Made by a program: the position numbers and the translations under genes. A stretch of DNA of 60,089 nucleotides from Chloroflexota bacterium. GTDB taxonomy: Bacteria; Chloroflexota; Dehalococcoidia; Lucifugimonadales; Lucifugimonadaceae. The notes below the pieces were generated by a model, which searched no databases, had not been told where the DNA came from, and saw nothing but the letters and a program-made list of their open reading frames with translations. The stretch is from NCBI GenBank assembly GCA_002717385.1, contig PBDR01000029.1:1-60089 (forward strand), written 5' to 3'. Below, piece after piece: positions 43,927 through 53,343 of the stretch; within the stretch, counting starts at the first letter, position 1, and every line of letters starts with the position of its first letter.

Positions 43927-43947
43927 TTATGATTTAAATTAAACAAA

Positions 43948-44391
43948 TTAGGTAAGTCTAATAACTTCCCCACCAGCTTTTTTTATTTTTTTTTCAGCAG
44001 TAACACTAAAAGAATGAGCGGATACTATTAATTTTTTTGATAAACTCCCTCTCCCGAGAACTTTAACTAATGATTTTCTGTTACGTAATACCTTTTTATC
44101 AACTAATGACTGAATATTTATTTCAGATCCATCATCAAATGAATTTAATACATCTAAATTAATTGGAATATAAGAAATTTTAAATAAATTATTAAAACCT
44201 CTCATATGTGGTAGTTTTTTTATTAAAGGAGTCTGACCACCTTCGAATAAAGGGTTAATACTTTCACGTTGTTTTTGACCTTTTAATCCTCTTCCTGAAT
44301 AAGTACCTTTTCCTGAACCGTTACCTCTACCAATTCTTTTTCGCTTAGATTTTTTCCCAGCAGTTCGTGATATTTCATGTAATCGTGTCAT
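43948..44391 (-). CDS. rplO: 50S ribosomal protein L15
   Basis: A 50S protein bound to domain II of 23S rRNA. The Gly/Lys/Arg-rich N-terminal extension is typical (KKSKRKRIGRGNGSGKGTYSGRGLKGQK), followed by GGQTPLIKKLPHMRGFNN. The globular C-terminus ends KKIKKAGGEVIRLT. Length is 147. Located between rpmD and secY. Confidence 0.97.
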   Translation of the reverse strand: MTRLHEISRTAGKKSKRKRIGRGNGSGKGTYSGRGLKGQKQRESINPLFEGGQTPLIKKLPHMRGFNNLFKISYIPINLDVLNSFDDGSEINIQSLVDKKVLRNRKSLVKVLGRGSLSKKLIVSAHSFSVTAEKKIKKAGGEVIRLT

Positions 44392-44420
44392 ATATTTATC
44401 TTCACTCTTTAAAATATTTA

Positions 44421-44594
44421 TTAATTACATTCTACTAAGTGTGAAACAATTTTTATCATACCTCTTAAAGAAGGATTATCTTCTTTTTCAACCACATCAT
44501 TTATTTTTTTCAATCCCAAAGCTTTTAAAGTTGCTTTTTGATTAGGTTTCTTCCCGATAGAACTTCTAATTTGTTTAATACGTACTTTTGACAA
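44421..44594 (-). CDS. rpmD: 50S ribosomal protein L30
   Basis: A 57-residue gene that starts with TTG, 2 bp after the rpsE stop. The product begins SKVRIKQIRSSIGKKPNQK and continues ATLKALGLKKINDVVEKEDN, then LRGMIKIVSHLV, matching the ferredoxin-like L30 fold and normal length. The rpsE-rpmD-rplO order is the conventional spc-operon order. Confidence 0.95.
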   Translation of the reverse strand: MSKVRIKQIRSSIGKKPNQKATLKALGLKKINDVVEKEDNPSLRGMIKIVSHLVECN

Positions 44595-44596
44595 AT

Positions 44597-45325
44597 TTAA
44601 CCTTCATTAATTGTAGTAATATTAATTTCTCGTCTTCTAACAAACTCTTCCTGCGGATCACGCATGTCATAAAGAGCTTTAAGTGTACATCTAACTATAT
44701 TGATAGTATTTGATGAACCAAAAGTCTTAGATAACACATCTTTAACACCAACAGCTTCCATTACAGCTCTTACTCCTCCTCCTGCTATTACACCGGTCCC
44801 AGGAGCAGCAGGTTTTAACAAAACTTTTGCACCCGAGAATTTCTCATTTGCTTCATGAAATAAAGTTTCGCCATTCAATTTGACATGCTTCATAGTTTTT
44901 TTTGCATTAGTGGTAGCTTTACGTATCGCATCAGGAACAGTAGAAGCTGATCCTAAATCTGCACCTACATTACCATTTCCATCACCCACAACTACCATAG
45001 CATTAAATGATAGATTCCTACCTCCTTTAACAACCTTAGAAACTCGTCTGATTTTTACAACTCTCTCAATTAAATCGTTGTCTTCTTCATTATTTCTTCT
45101 TCGATTCCTAGATCTGGGATGATCAACTTTGGAAGTATTAGCTTCGTTAATTTCTTTAGATTGATCTATATTAGACTTGGTATCTTTAACTTCAAGAATT
45201 TTTTTAGTGGTCTTTTGTTCCTGATTAGAAGACTCTACCTTTCTTGATATTGGTTTAGTGACTTCTTTCGATGTAACGTTTTCCTCTTCAGGCAAATTAT
45301 TTAATTTGTCAATTTCTTCAGGCAT
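44597..45325 (-). CDS. rpsE: 30S ribosomal protein S5 with long N-terminal extension
   Basis: Translational accuracy protein near the mRNA entry channel. The conserved part starts near residue 83 (LIERVVKIRRVSKVVKGGRNLSF) and includes GNGNVGADLGSASTVPDAIRKA, KVLLKPAAPGTGVIAGGGVRAV and KTFGSSN. The first 80 residues are a charged, Glu/Lys/Ser/Asn-rich low-complexity region absent from standard S5 of about 165 residues. It ends in RSRNRRR, directly before the core. ATG gives the full 242 residues, and the start lies 3 bp after rplR. Confidence 0.95.
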   Translation of the reverse strand: MPEEIDKLNNLPEEENVTSKEVTKPISRKVESSNQEQKTTKKILEVKDTKSNIDQSKEINEANTSKVDHPRSRNRRRNNEEDNDLIERVVKIRRVSKVVKGGRNLSFNAMVVVGDGNGNVGADLGSASTVPDAIRKATTNAKKTMKHVKLNGETLFHEANEKFSGAKVLLKPAAPGTGVIAGGGVRAVMEAVGVKDVLSKTFGSSNTINIVRCTLKALYDMRDPQEEFVRRREINITTINEG

Positions 45326-45327
45326 AA

Positions 45328-45684
45328 TTAGAATACAAGACCTCCATCACGAGCAGCATCAGCTAAAGCTTTTACCCTCCCGTGATATTTATACCCACCT
45401 CTATCAAAAACAACCTCTTTAATCCCAATTTGTTTGGCTTTTTCGGCTAGCACACTACCTACATCAGATGCGATTTTTATTTTATTTTCATCAGTAAGTT
45501 TTAGTGATGAAGCCGAAGCTATAGTTTCTCCCAATTCATCATTAATTAATTGTGCATAAATGTGCCTACTAGAACGAAAAACATTCAAACGCGGCCTCTC
45601 AATCATTCCAAAAATTTTCCTTCTTACTCTACGGTGCCTTTTATATCTATTTCTTAAATCGAATTTTCTATTACTCATAATCAT
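45328..45684 (-). CDS. rplR: 50S ribosomal protein L18
   Basis: A 5S rRNA-binding protein of the 50S central protuberance. Key segments are [35 protein letters not shown] and [28 protein letters not shown]. Length is 118. Two in-frame ATGs are close together; the first overlaps the rplF stop as TAATG, the second (MSNRK) is also possible. Confidence 0.97.
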   Translation of the reverse strand: MIMSNRKFDLRNRYKRHRRVRRKIFGMIERPRLNVFRSSRHIYAQLINDELGETIASASSLKLTDENKIKIASDVGSVLAEKAKQIGIKEVVFDRGGYKYHGRVKALADAARDGGLVF

Positions 45685-46229
45685 TAAGCACTCGTAGCTG
45701 CAGCTTTCCCAGCCTTACGTTTGATAATTTCATTCTCATATTTAATCCCTTTTCCAGTAAATGGATTAGGTTTTCTTAACTTTCTTATATTAGCTGCCTG
45801 GTCGCCTACACATTGCTTATCTGCACCAGAAACTATAATAATATTTTGTCCTTCTACAGATAATTTATTGGAACCATTCGGTTGAATATCTACATTATGT
45901 GAAAAACCTATACTTAATTGAATTGACTTACCTTTCTGTTGAACTCTATAACCTGTTCCAATTAGCTCTAAACGTTTTGTGAAACCTGAAGAAACGCCTA
46001 TAATCATATTATTTAATAAACTCCTAGATAAACCATGTAAAGCCTTTTGATCAGGATTATTATTTAAACGATTAACAGATAAAATTTTGTCATCCAATTT
46101 AATATTTATTGTATTAGGAAAATCACGAGAAATCTCACCTAATTTTCCTTTAACAGAAATATTAGAACCATTAATTTTCAGGTCAATTCCTTCAGGGAGA
46201 ATTATTGGAGCTGTTCCTATTCTAGACAT
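45684..46229 (-). CDS. rplF: 50S ribosomal protein L6
   Basis: Binds 23S rRNA near the factor-binding site. The sequence has [22 protein letters not shown] and [21 protein letters not shown]. The C-terminal rRNA-binding region is [27 protein letters not shown]. Length is 181, normal. Located between rpsH and rplR, overlapping the latter by one base. Confidence 0.98.
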   Translation of the reverse strand: MSRIGTAPIILPEGIDLKINGSNISVKGKLGEISRDFPNTINIKLDDKILSVNRLNNNPDQKALHGLSRSLLNNMIIGVSSGFTKRLELIGTGYRVQQKGKSIQLSIGFSHNVDIQPNGSNKLSVEGQNIIIVSGADKQCVGDQAANIRKLRKPNPFTGKGIKYENEIIKRKAGKAAATSA

Positions 46230-46259
46230 AATTTATTTATAAGTTAATTGATTGTATAT

Positions 46260-46658
46260 TTACCATACAAAAAATAACAACTCTCCTCCGATTCCTTGTT
46301 TCTTAGCATTATATCCCGTCATTATTCCTTTTGGAGTAGATAAAAAAGCTACACCCAAACCTCCTAAATATCTAGGAATTTCATCTCTCTTAGAATAGAT
46401 TCTCAAACCAGGTTTACTTATCCTTTTAAGTCCATTAATTACAGAAGAAGAATCATCATAGTATCGTAAAACTACGTCAAAAAAAGTTTTTGAACCTTCT
46501 TCTCGTTTAGTGAAACTAGTAATAAAGCCTTCTTCAACCAAAAGTTTCAAGAGTGATTCTTTAGTTCTTGAAGCAGGTATAGGTACAGAATTATGGTGAA
46601 CCATAATAGCGTTTCTTATCCTTGAAAGCATATCCGATATAGGATCTGTAACTGGCAA
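46260..46658 (-). CDS. rpsH: 30S ribosomal protein S8
   Basis: Binds the central domain of 16S rRNA and in many bacteria regulates the spc operon. The N-terminus DPISDMLSRIRNAIMVHHNSVPIPASRTKE and the C-terminal STPKGIMTGYNAKKQGIGGELLFFVW are diagnostic. Length is 132. It follows rpsN after 15 bp. Confidence 0.98.
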   Translation of the reverse strand: MPVTDPISDMLSRIRNAIMVHHNSVPIPASRTKESLLKLLVEEGFITSFTKREEGSKTFFDVVLRYYDDSSSVINGLKRISKPGLRIYSKRDEIPRYLGGLGVAFLSTPKGIMTGYNAKKQGIGGELLFFVW

Positions 46659-46673
46659 ATTAAAACTCCTCGT

Positions 46674-46979
46674 TCATAAACTACCCTTACGGATTCCTGG
46701 AAGCTCTCCATTCAAAGCCATTTCTCTGAAAGCAATACGTGATAGGCCAAAAAATCTTATATAACCTCTAGGTCTTCCAGTGATCGCACATCTATTCCTT
46801 AATCTTGAAGGTGCAGAATTTTTTGGGAGGGAAAACAATTTTCTACGAGCAGTCATCCTTTCCTCCAAAGATAAATTAAAATTTAGTGATATAGCCCTTA
46901 ACTCGTTTCTCTTATCAAGAAACTTATCAACCATTTTTTTCCTTTTTACATCCCTTGCAACCATAGATTTTTTAGCCAT
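46674..46979 (-). CDS. rpsN: 30S ribosomal protein S14, long zinc-free (C-) form
   Basis: 30S head protein. At 101 residues it is the long E. coli-like form rather than the 61-residue zinc-binding form. The expected CxxC pair is absent; only one Cys occurs, in [28 protein letters not shown]. That C-terminal block is highly conserved. Located between rplE and rpsH as usual. Confidence 0.97.
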   Translation of the reverse strand: MAKKSMVARDVKRKKMVDKFLDKRNELRAISLNFNLSLEERMTARRKLFSLPKNSAPSRLRNRCAITGRPRGYIRFFGLSRIAFREMALNGELPGIRKGSL

Positions 46980-47017
46980 AATAATAATTTCCTATTTAAA
47001 ATTTATTCAATATAATT

Positions 47018-47659
47018 CTACCCAGCAAAAGGTACACCCAATAACTCCAATAGTCTTTTAGATTCTTTATCTGTTTTAGCAGTAGTATTTATAGTTACTT
47101 GTAATCCTCTTAATTTATCAACTTCGGTATAATTTATCTCAGGAAAGGTTACTTGTTCTCGTAAACCTAAAGAGTAATTACCATTCCCATCGAAAGATTT
47201 TGGGTTAATCCCTCTAAAATCTCTAATTCTAGGTAAAGCAATATTAACTAGTCTATCAAAAAAATCCCACATCCTATCTCTTCTTAATGTAACTGAAACA
47301 CCAATTATCATTCCTTCACGTAACTTAAAATTTGCTACAGATTTTTTAGCTTTATTCTCGCGAGGTTTCTGTCCAGTTATCATAGTTAAATCCGATATAG
47401 CTGCAGATAAAGCATTTTTATCTTGAACAGTTTCTCCCATTCCGATATTGACAAAGATTTTTTCAATCTTAGGAATTTGCATTGTGTTGGTATAAGAAAA
47501 ACTTTCTTTCATTTCCGGGACAACTTCGTTCTTATATTTCTCTAACATTACAGGTAGATTCCTATTGGAAGTTTTCAATTTACTATCAACTAATTTTGTT
47601 GCAGTTCCCTTTTTTTGTGATATACGTTTCGGCGTTTTTTTTGTGTTATTCGATGGCAT
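47018..47659 (-). CDS. rplE: 50S ribosomal protein L5 with basic N-terminal extension
   Basis: Binds 5S rRNA and contacts P-site tRNA. The standard L5 begins at about residue 38 ([15 protein letters not shown]) and shows [56 protein letters not shown] and ends [16 protein letters not shown]. The first 37 residues are extra and rich in Lys/Ser/Thr. The ORF start overlaps rplX by 14 bp. Met38 could be an alternative start that would give a normal-length protein. Confidence 0.93.
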   Translation of the reverse strand: MPSNNTKKTPKRISQKKGTATKLVDSKLKTSNRNLPVMLEKYKNEVVPEMKESFSYTNTMQIPKIEKIFVNIGMGETVQDKNALSAAISDLTMITGQKPRENKAKKSVANFKLREGMIIGVSVTLRRDRMWDFFDRLVNIALPRIRDFRGINPKSFDGNGNYSLGLREQVTFPEINYTEVDKLRGLQVTINTTAKTDKESKRLLELLGVPFAG

Positions 47660-47969
47660 TCTTTTTACCTTTTACAACTCTTGTTTTAGTTCCATCTTCT
47701 AAAAACTTCCAACCAACCCTACCAGGTAAAGATGTATCAGAATCTATCAACATAACATTAGATATAGGAATTGAAGCTTCACCTTTAACCAACCCAGTCT
47801 GAGAAACACCAGGCCTTTGTTTTATGTGCCTAGTAACAATATTTACACCTTCAACAACTACACGATTAGAAGAACGAATAACTCTAATAACAGAACCAGA
47901 TTTACCTTTGTCTTTACCAGAAATAACTAGTACTCTATCATCTTGTTTAATTTTATAGCCCATAATCAC
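47646..47969 (-). CDS. rplX: 50S ribosomal protein L24
   Basis: Assembly initiator of the 50S subunit with a KOW motif ([33 protein letters not shown]). [30 protein letters not shown] follows. Length is 107. The start overlaps the end of rplN by 4 bp, and the 3' end overlaps rplE. Confidence 0.97.
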   Translation of the reverse strand: MIMGYKIKQDDRVLVISGKDKGKSGSVIRVIRSSNRVVVEGVNIVTRHIKQRPGVSQTGLVKGEASIPISNVMLIDSDTSLPGRVGWKFLEDGTKTRVVKGKKNAIE

Positions 47970-48334
47970 AAAACCTCAGGTGCTAAGGAAATAATCCTCA
48001 TAAACTCTTTATCTCTTAACTCTCTTGCAACAGGATCAAAAATTCTAGTCCCTCTTGGATTCTGATCGTCTCCAATTATTACGCAAGCATTATCATCAAA
48101 CCTAATGTAGGAACCATCATATCTTCGAAATTCTTTCTTTTGCCTCACAATCACAGCCTTTACGACCTGATGCATACGAACTGTCCCTCCAGGTTGAGCA
48201 TCTTTTACCGAACAGGTGATTACATCACCAACTCTGGCATACCTTCTTGAACTACCACCTGAAATATTAATACAAAGTACCTCTCTTGCACCAGAGTTAT
48301 CTGTAACTTTTAATCTTGATTCTCTTTGTATCAT
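47966..48334 (-). CDS. rplN: 50S ribosomal protein L14
   Basis: A 50S protein at the intersubunit bridge. The sequence [28 protein letters not shown], then [15 protein letters not shown] and the C-terminal [28 protein letters not shown], is typical. Length is 122. Overlaps rplX by 4 bp. Confidence 0.98.
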   Translation of the reverse strand: MIQRESRLKVTDNSGAREVLCINISGGSSRRYARVGDVITCSVKDAQPGGTVRMHQVVKAVIVRQKKEFRRYDGSYIRFDDNACVIIGDDQNPRGTRIFDPVARELRDKEFMRIISLAPEVL

Positions 48335-48372
48335 TTTATATATATAACCTTATTTATCCATTCAAAATTTAT

Positions 48373-48630
48373 CTAATCATCAGATCGATCAGATTGCTCT
48401 AAAATTTCAACTAGACGCCATTTCTTTGTTCTTGATTTTGGTTTAGATTCTTCGATTAAAACTCTATCTCCAATTTTGGCTGTATTTTCATGATCATGTG
48501 CAGAAAACTTCGTAACACGTCTTTTAGATTTTTTATAAACAGGATCATTTTGTAGCCAATTTACCCCAACTATAATTGTCTTGTTATTAACATCGCTCAA
48601 AACGACACCTGTACGCCTTTTACGTGGCAA
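48373..48630 (-). CDS. rpsQ: 30S ribosomal protein S17
   Basis: An OB-fold primary binder of 16S rRNA. Family features are RRTGVVLSDVNNKTIIVGVNWLQNDPVYKKSKRRVTKFSAHDHENTAKIGDRVLIEESKPKSRTKKWRLVEIL, here spanning most of the 85 residues. Note that 'NDPVYKK' replaces the usual HPLYKK. It directly abuts rpmC. Confidence 0.96.
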   Translation of the reverse strand: MPRKRRTGVVLSDVNNKTIIVGVNWLQNDPVYKKSKRRVTKFSAHDHENTAKIGDRVLIEESKPKSRTKKWRLVEILEQSDRSDD

Positions 48631-48861
48631 TTAATTTCCCTCCACTTTATCTTCATTTTTATCAATATTCTTGACAATTTCTCTTTCTCGAATAACTGTC
48701 TTTATTCTAGCTATAGTTTTTCTAACTTTAGATAATTCACTAGTATCGGTAAGTTGCATCGTAGATTTTCTAAATCTCAAATTCATTAAAGATCTTTTTT
48801 GGTCTCTGAATTCACGTTTAAGATCATCGTTATTTATTTCTCTAACTTCATTAATTTTCAT
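48631..48861 (-). CDS. rpmC: 50S ribosomal protein L29
   Basis: A small helical 50S protein at the tunnel exit. It contains the family pattern [28 protein letters not shown] and [18 protein letters not shown]. The 76 residues include a slightly long, acidic C-terminus. The start overlaps the rplP stop by 4 bp. Confidence 0.95.
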   Translation of the reverse strand: MKINEVREINNDDLKREFRDQKRSLMNLRFRKSTMQLTDTSELSKVRKTIARIKTVIREREIVKNIDKNEDKVEGN

Positions 48862-49274
48862 AATTCATCTCGTCTACTAACTATTTTGGTAGGTACAGCA
48901 AGTTTGTGGGACGCTCTTCTTAAAGCTTCTCGAGCCATTTCATCAGAAACATCACCTATTTCATACATAATCCTACCTCTTTTTACTACAGCAACCCACT
49001 GATCAATAGCACCTTTACCTCCACCCATTCTAGTTTCAGCAGCCCTAGCAGTCACAGGTTTATCAGGAAAAATTCTAATCCAAACCTGACCTCCTCTTTT
49101 AAGATAACCAGTGATAGCTCTCCTAGCCGACTCTATTTGACGAGCCGAAACCCAACCAGGTCCTATGGCTTTGAGACCATAATCACCATTATTTAAAGTT
49201 GAAGCCCTAGTTGATAATCCCCTCATTTTACCACGGTGATATTTCCTAAATTTTGTCTGCTTTGGCTGTAACAT
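48858..49274 (-). CDS. rplP: 50S ribosomal protein L16
   Basis: A 50S protein near the A-site tRNA elbow. The start was set at the ATG giving [19 protein letters not shown], the universal L16 N-terminus; it lies 1 bp after the rpsC stop. An open frame continues 20 codons upstream, inside rpsC, but is not needed. [38 protein letters not shown] and [20 protein letters not shown] are conserved. The protein is 138 residues long. Confidence 0.97.
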   Translation of the reverse strand: MLQPKQTKFRKYHRGKMRGLSTRASTLNNGDYGLKAIGPGWVSARQIESARRAITGYLKRGGQVWIRIFPDKPVTARAAETRMGGGKGAIDQWVAVVKRGRIMYEIGDVSDEMAREALRRASHKLAVPTKIVSRRDEL

Positions 49275-49275
49275 A

Positions 49276-50025
49276 TCAAGAATCTTTCTTCTTAGATTTT
49301 CTTCTGCTTCTAGTCTTTTTTTTCTCTTTATCATCCGGAGATTTTGACATTGATGGTCTAGATTGAGTTATAGCCATTAAACTTTCTGAGGTCATAGACA
49401 TATCTCCAGTATAAATCCATACCTTAACTCCTATAACTCCATAAGTTGTAAAAGCTTCAGAAATAGAATAATCTATTTGAGCTCTAAGAGTGTGAAGTGG
49501 AACTCGCCCTTCCATATATTTATCTGAACGAGCAATCTCAGCTCCACCCAATCTACCTGAAACAAGAATCTTAATACCTTGTGCTCCTGCTTGCATTGTA
49601 CGTTGAGCAGCTATTCGGATAGCACGCCTATAAGCAATTCTCCTCTCTAATTGCTCTGCAATCGCTTTCCCTACCAAAACAGCATTTAAATCAGGTTGCC
49701 TAACTTCCAATATATTTAATCTGGCTTTTTTTCCGGTCAATTTTTCCATATCCTCACGCATTACATCAACTGCAGTTCCTCCTCGACCAATGATTATGCC
49801 GGGGCGGGCTGTATGTATAGTAACTACAACCTCTTGTGCACCTCTTTCAATATCAATGCTAGAAATAGCACCTGATTCACTATATTTATCACGAATAATC
49901 TTCCTGATAGTATAATCTTCAGAAGTCAATTTCTTATAATCAGATCCATTAGCAGCAAACCAATGGGAATTCCAATCTCTTACGCCCCCTAATCTAAAAC
50001 CTTTCGGATGTGTTTTTTGACCCAT
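49276..50025 (-). CDS. rpsC: 30S ribosomal protein S3
   Basis: A helicase-associated protein at the mRNA entry channel. It has the KH domain with [27 protein letters not shown], and the C-terminal domain with [35 protein letters not shown]. Standard S3 ends near residue 220. Here a Lys/Arg/Ser tail ([17 protein letters not shown]) extends to 249. It abuts rplV. Confidence 0.97.
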   Translation of the reverse strand: MGQKTHPKGFRLGGVRDWNSHWFAANGSDYKKLTSEDYTIRKIIRDKYSESGAISSIDIERGAQEVVVTIHTARPGIIIGRGGTAVDVMREDMEKLTGKKARLNILEVRQPDLNAVLVGKAIAEQLERRIAYRRAIRIAAQRTMQAGAQGIKILVSGRLGGAEIARSDKYMEGRVPLHTLRAQIDYSISEAFTTYGVIGVKVWIYTGDMSMTSESLMAITQSRPSMSKSPDDKEKKKTRSRRKSKKKDS

Positions 50026-50364
50026 TTAATTATCTCCTTCTTCATCTACTTCAATTATCAAATGAGACATAGGACGATCAAAAGAACCTGCTCTACCTCT
50101 AGCTTTTGCCCTATAACGTCGAATACTTGTAGACTGATCAGCCATAATCTTTGTAATTTTCAACTCATCTTTATTCTGTAAATCATTATTTTCTGCATTA
50201 GAAGTTACAGATTGTAAAAGCTTTAAAATGACCTTTGAGGCAGGGCTTTTTAAATAACGTAATTGATTTTCGGCATAAATAACTTTCTTACCTCTAACTT
50301 TATCTATTATAAGTCTAAGCTTATAAGCAGAAATTCCTATATTTTTTAATCGAGCTGAAGCCAT
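50026..50364 (-). CDS. rplV: 50S ribosomal protein L22
   Basis: Lines the polypeptide exit tunnel. Segments ISAYKLRLIIDKVRGKKVIYAENQLRYLKSPASKVILKLLQSVTSNAENN and the beta-hairpin RYRAKARGRAGSFDRPMSHLIIEV are diagnostic. Length is 112. Abuts rpsC and follows rpsS after 8 bp. Confidence 0.98.
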   Translation of the reverse strand: MASARLKNIGISAYKLRLIIDKVRGKKVIYAENQLRYLKSPASKVILKLLQSVTSNAENNDLQNKDELKITKIMADQSTSIRRYRAKARGRAGSFDRPMSHLIIEVDEEGDN

Positions 50365-50372
50365 AAATTTAC

Positions 50373-50636
50373 CTAAATATTCCTTGAATGTCCTCGAAAA
50401 TTTCTTGTCGGAGCAAATTCACCTAACCTATGTCCTACCATATTTTCTGTAATTAAAACCTGTATAAATTTCCTACCATCATGAATCGCAAAAGTAACAC
50501 CTACCATTTCAGGCATGATCATTGAGCCTCTCTCCCAAGTCTTAATAGGCTGATTCGATCCAGAACGATGAAATTCTGAAACTTTTTTTAATAATTTTGG
50601 ACTTATGTATGGACCTTTTTTAATTGATCTACTCAC
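50373..50636 (-). CDS. rpsS: 30S ribosomal protein S19
   Basis: 30S head protein. [19 protein letters not shown], the [49 protein letters not shown] block and a length of 87 residues are all typical. Located between rplB and rplV. Confidence 0.98.
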   Translation of the reverse strand: MSRSIKKGPYISPKLLKKVSEFHRSGSNQPIKTWERGSMIMPEMVGVTFAIHDGRKFIQVLITENMVGHRLGEFAPTRNFRGHSRNI

Positions 50637-50649
50637 TTAGTAATAAACC

Positions 50650-51474
50650 TCACTGACTACGCCTCCTTAAAATTAAATTATTACTCCTACGATTTCTCCT
50701 TGTACGATGCCCTAAAGCTGGCTTCCCCCAAGGAGTTTTAGGGCCAGGCATTCCAATACCACTACGACCTTCTCCTCCTCCATGAGGATGAGCAGCTGGA
50801 CTCATTACAGATCCTCTAACACTAGGTCTTCGCCCTCTGTGTCTATTCCTACCAGCTTTACCAAGTTTCTGATTTTTATGATCTAAATTTGATACCTGTC
50901 CAATAGTAGCCTTGCAAGTGTTTAAAATTCTTCTCATTTCTCCTGAAGGTAATCTAACTAGAGTATAACCGCTTTCATGCGCCATAATTTGAGCTACTGC
51001 TCCGGCACTTTTTACTAGTTGCCCACCTTTCCCAGGATTAATCTCAATATTATGAACCAAAGTTCCAGTAGGTATAGAAGATAAAAACATAGCATTACCT
51101 ATAGTGAAATTTGAAGAGCTACCACTGTGAATTTTTTGACCAACCTTAAAATTATTTGGAGCTACGATATAATTCTTTTGACCATCTTCATATCTGATTA
51201 AAGCTATTCTTGCAGTCCTGTTAGGATCGTATTCAATAGACAAAACCTCAGCTTGATCAGTTCTCAGTCTAATAAAATCAACCAATCGATATCTGCGTTT
51301 ATGGCCTCCGCCTCTGTGCCTTACAGTAATACGGCCTCTATTATTTCGACCTCCCTTTTTCAATAAAGGAGCTAATAATGATTTTTCGGGTTTATTTTTG
51401 GTAATATCATTGTAATCAGCCGCAATAGTATCTCGTCTACCTGGAGAAGTTGATTTATAAATTTTTAATGGCAT
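50650..51474 (-). CDS. rplB: 50S ribosomal protein L2
   Basis: Needed for subunit association and peptidyl-transferase structure. The conserved C-terminal block with the essential His is present (GSVMSPAAHPHGGGEGRSGIGMPGPKTPWGKPALG). GRITVRHRGGGHKRRYRLVDF is near the N-terminus. Length is 274, normal. Located between rplW (2-bp gap) and rpsS. Confidence 0.98.
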   Translation of the reverse strand: MPLKIYKSTSPGRRDTIAADYNDITKNKPEKSLLAPLLKKGGRNNRGRITVRHRGGGHKRRYRLVDFIRLRTDQAEVLSIEYDPNRTARIALIRYEDGQKNYIVAPNNFKVGQKIHSGSSSNFTIGNAMFLSSIPTGTLVHNIEINPGKGGQLVKSAGAVAQIMAHESGYTLVRLPSGEMRRILNTCKATIGQVSNLDHKNQKLGKAGRNRHRGRRPSVRGSVMSPAAHPHGGGEGRSGIGMPGPKTPWGKPALGHRTRRNRRSNNLILRRRSQ

Positions 51475-51476
51475 AT

Positions 51477-51761
51477 CTAAGCACCCTCAAATAGCTGAAT
51501 TGAATCCCCTTCAGCTAATTTCACTATAGCTTTTTTCCAATCTGGTCTTTTAGATGGACGACCCCCATAACGTTTCATTTTTCCTCTAACATTTAAAACA
51601 TTAACACTAATTACCTTCACATCAAAAGCCCATTCAACAGCTGAAGAAATTTGATTTCGAGTAGCAGTTCTTGAAACTTCAAAAACATATTTACCTGATT
51701 CCCCAAGTGTAGTGGATTTTTCAGTAACTAAAGGGCGAATTAATACATCAGCATATTCCAT
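51477..51761 (-). CDS. rplW: 50S ribosomal protein L23
   Basis: Docking site for trigger factor and SRP at the tunnel exit. ADVLIRPLVTEKSTTLGESGKYVFEVSRTATRNQISSAVEWAFDVKVISVNVLNVRGK is the family pattern, and the GGRPSKRPDWKKAIVKLAEGDSIQLFEG end is normal. Length is 94. Gaps of 2 bp separate it from rplD and rplB. Confidence 0.98.
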   Translation of the reverse strand: MEYADVLIRPLVTEKSTTLGESGKYVFEVSRTATRNQISSAVEWAFDVKVISVNVLNVRGKMKRYGGRPSKRPDWKKAIVKLAEGDSIQLFEGA

Positions 51762-51763
51762 AA

Positions 51764-52390
51764 TTAAATATTCCCCCAGACAGAATCAATTTTCTTCACA
51801 GCTTCTTTTGTGATTACTATATTTTTGGGGTATGTAACTTCTAATGAATTTAGCAATGATGCTGATAAAACTTCTATATCTTTAAGATTTTTCACAGATT
51901 TAACTATATTTTGATCCGTATTTTCAGTGATAATCAAAATTTTACCGCTGATATCTAAATCATTAATTAAATTTTTTATATTAGAGACTTTTGGATTAGA
52001 AAATTTTAAAGAATCTATAATAAACAAGTTATTAGATCGAACTTTATCCGATAGGGAAACACGAAGAGCTAAACGTTTCATTTTTTTAGGTAATTTTTGA
52101 TTATAAGAACGAGGATGTGGACCATGAGCTACACCTCCTCCGATCATATTTGGAGATCTACGACTACCTAACCTAGCATTACCTGTTCCTTTTTGGGCTC
52201 TTAATTTACGTGTTGAATAAGAAACTTCTGATCTAGTTTGGGTATCGTGATTACCTTGACGTTTATTTGCAAGAAAATGAACGATAGATTGATGTAACAC
52301 ATTTTGATTAAATTCTGTGCCCCACACGTAATCACTCACTGACATAGTCCCATCAGAAGTATTATTAATTTTTTTTACTTTCAATTTCAT
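51764..52390 (-). CDS. rplD: 50S ribosomal protein L4
   Basis: A tunnel-lining 50S protein; in some bacteria it also represses the S10 operon. The sequence has the central loop SYSTRKLRAQKGTGNARLGSRRSPNMIGGGVAHGPHPRSYNQKLPKKMKRLALRVSLSDK. The Rossmann-like remainder follows. Length is 208. It abuts rplC. Confidence 0.97.
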   Translation of the reverse strand: MKLKVKKINNTSDGTMSVSDYVWGTEFNQNVLHQSIVHFLANKRQGNHDTQTRSEVSYSTRKLRAQKGTGNARLGSRRSPNMIGGGVAHGPHPRSYNQKLPKKMKRLALRVSLSDKVRSNNLFIIDSLKFSNPKVSNIKNLINDLDISGKILIITENTDQNIVKSVKNLKDIEVLSASLLNSLEVTYPKNIVITKEAVKKIDSVWGNI

Positions 52391-53011
52391 TTATTTCTGT
52401 TTCTCAATAGTTAAAAGTGAATTTTTTGCCCCAGGTACAGATCCAACTACATATATAATATCTTCTTTAGGATCACAATTCACAATCTTTAATCCACTTA
52501 ATGTAATCTGTTCAACTCCATAGTGCCCGGGCATACGAGTTCCTTTCCAGACCCTACCAGGTGAAGATCCTGCTCCAATCGATCCTACTGCTCTGTGTCT
52601 ATCAGATTGCCCATGAGTTTTTGGTCCACCTCTAAAATTATATCTCTTTACCGCACCAGAAAAACCTTTACCTTTGGAAATTCCTGTAACTTTAACTTTA
52701 TCTCCAACATTAAATAAATCAGATTTAATTTCTTGTCCTACTTCTAAAGACGAGAGATCTTCAGAAGAAAATTCTCTTAAATACTTATATTTCCCTCCAG
52801 ACCTATTTAGGTGACCTGAAAGAGGTTTATTGATTCTTTCTACTTCCATAAATCCTATTTGAACTGCCTCATATCCATCACGAGAAAGTGTCTTGACTTG
52901 AGTAACAACACACGGCCCTAATTTAACAACTGTAACAGGATAAGAAGTTCCATCCTCATGATAAAAAGTACTCATCGAAATTTTTCTACCAATTAAACCA
53001 TTTAAACTCAT
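52391..53011 (-). CDS. rplC: 50S ribosomal protein L3
   Basis: An early 50S assembly protein near the peptidyl-transferase centre. GLIGRKISMSTFYHEDGTSYPVTVV starts the protein. The central extension GKGFSGAVKRYNFRGGPKTHGQSDRHRAVGSIGAGSSPGRVWKGTRMPGHYG is diagnostic. Length is 206. Located after rpsJ (21-bp gap). Confidence 0.98.
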   Translation of the reverse strand: MSLNGLIGRKISMSTFYHEDGTSYPVTVVKLGPCVVTQVKTLSRDGYEAVQIGFMEVERINKPLSGHLNRSGGKYKYLREFSSEDLSSLEVGQEIKSDLFNVGDKVKVTGISKGKGFSGAVKRYNFRGGPKTHGQSDRHRAVGSIGAGSSPGRVWKGTRMPGHYGVEQITLSGLKIVNCDPKEDIIYVVGSVPGAKNSLLTIEKQK

Positions 53012-53032
53012 AATTACAAATCCAGTCGCATC

Positions 53033-53341
53033 CTATAACTTAATCGAGATATCAACACCAGCAGGAACATTCAACTTGGTTAAAGAATCTATAGTCTTTG
53101 AGCTTGGTTCCAAAATATCCATAATTCTCTTATGAACACGGAGTTCAAAATATTCTCTTGAATCTTTATTTACATGCGGTGATCTCAATACTGTAAAACG
53201 TCTTTTTGCTGTTGGCAAAGGTACCGGCCCAGCAACTTGTGCACCAGTTTGAGCAGCTGTTTGAAGAATCTGTTGAGTAGAAATATCTAGAACTCTATGA
53301 TCAAAAGATTTAAGAACAATTCTAACTTTTTGTCCAGCCAT
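53033..53341 (-). CDS. rpsJ: 30S ribosomal protein S10
   Basis: 30S head protein that also binds NusB in antitermination. It contains [68 protein letters not shown]. Length is 102, normal. It follows fusA by only 2 bp; in most bacteria tuf would lie between them. Confidence 0.98.
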   Translation of the reverse strand: MAGQKVRIVLKSFDHRVLDISTQQILQTAAQTGAQVAGPVPLPTAKRRFTVLRSPHVNKDSREYFELRVHKRIMDILEPSSKTIDSLTKLNVPAGVDISIKL

Positions 53342-53343
53342 AT

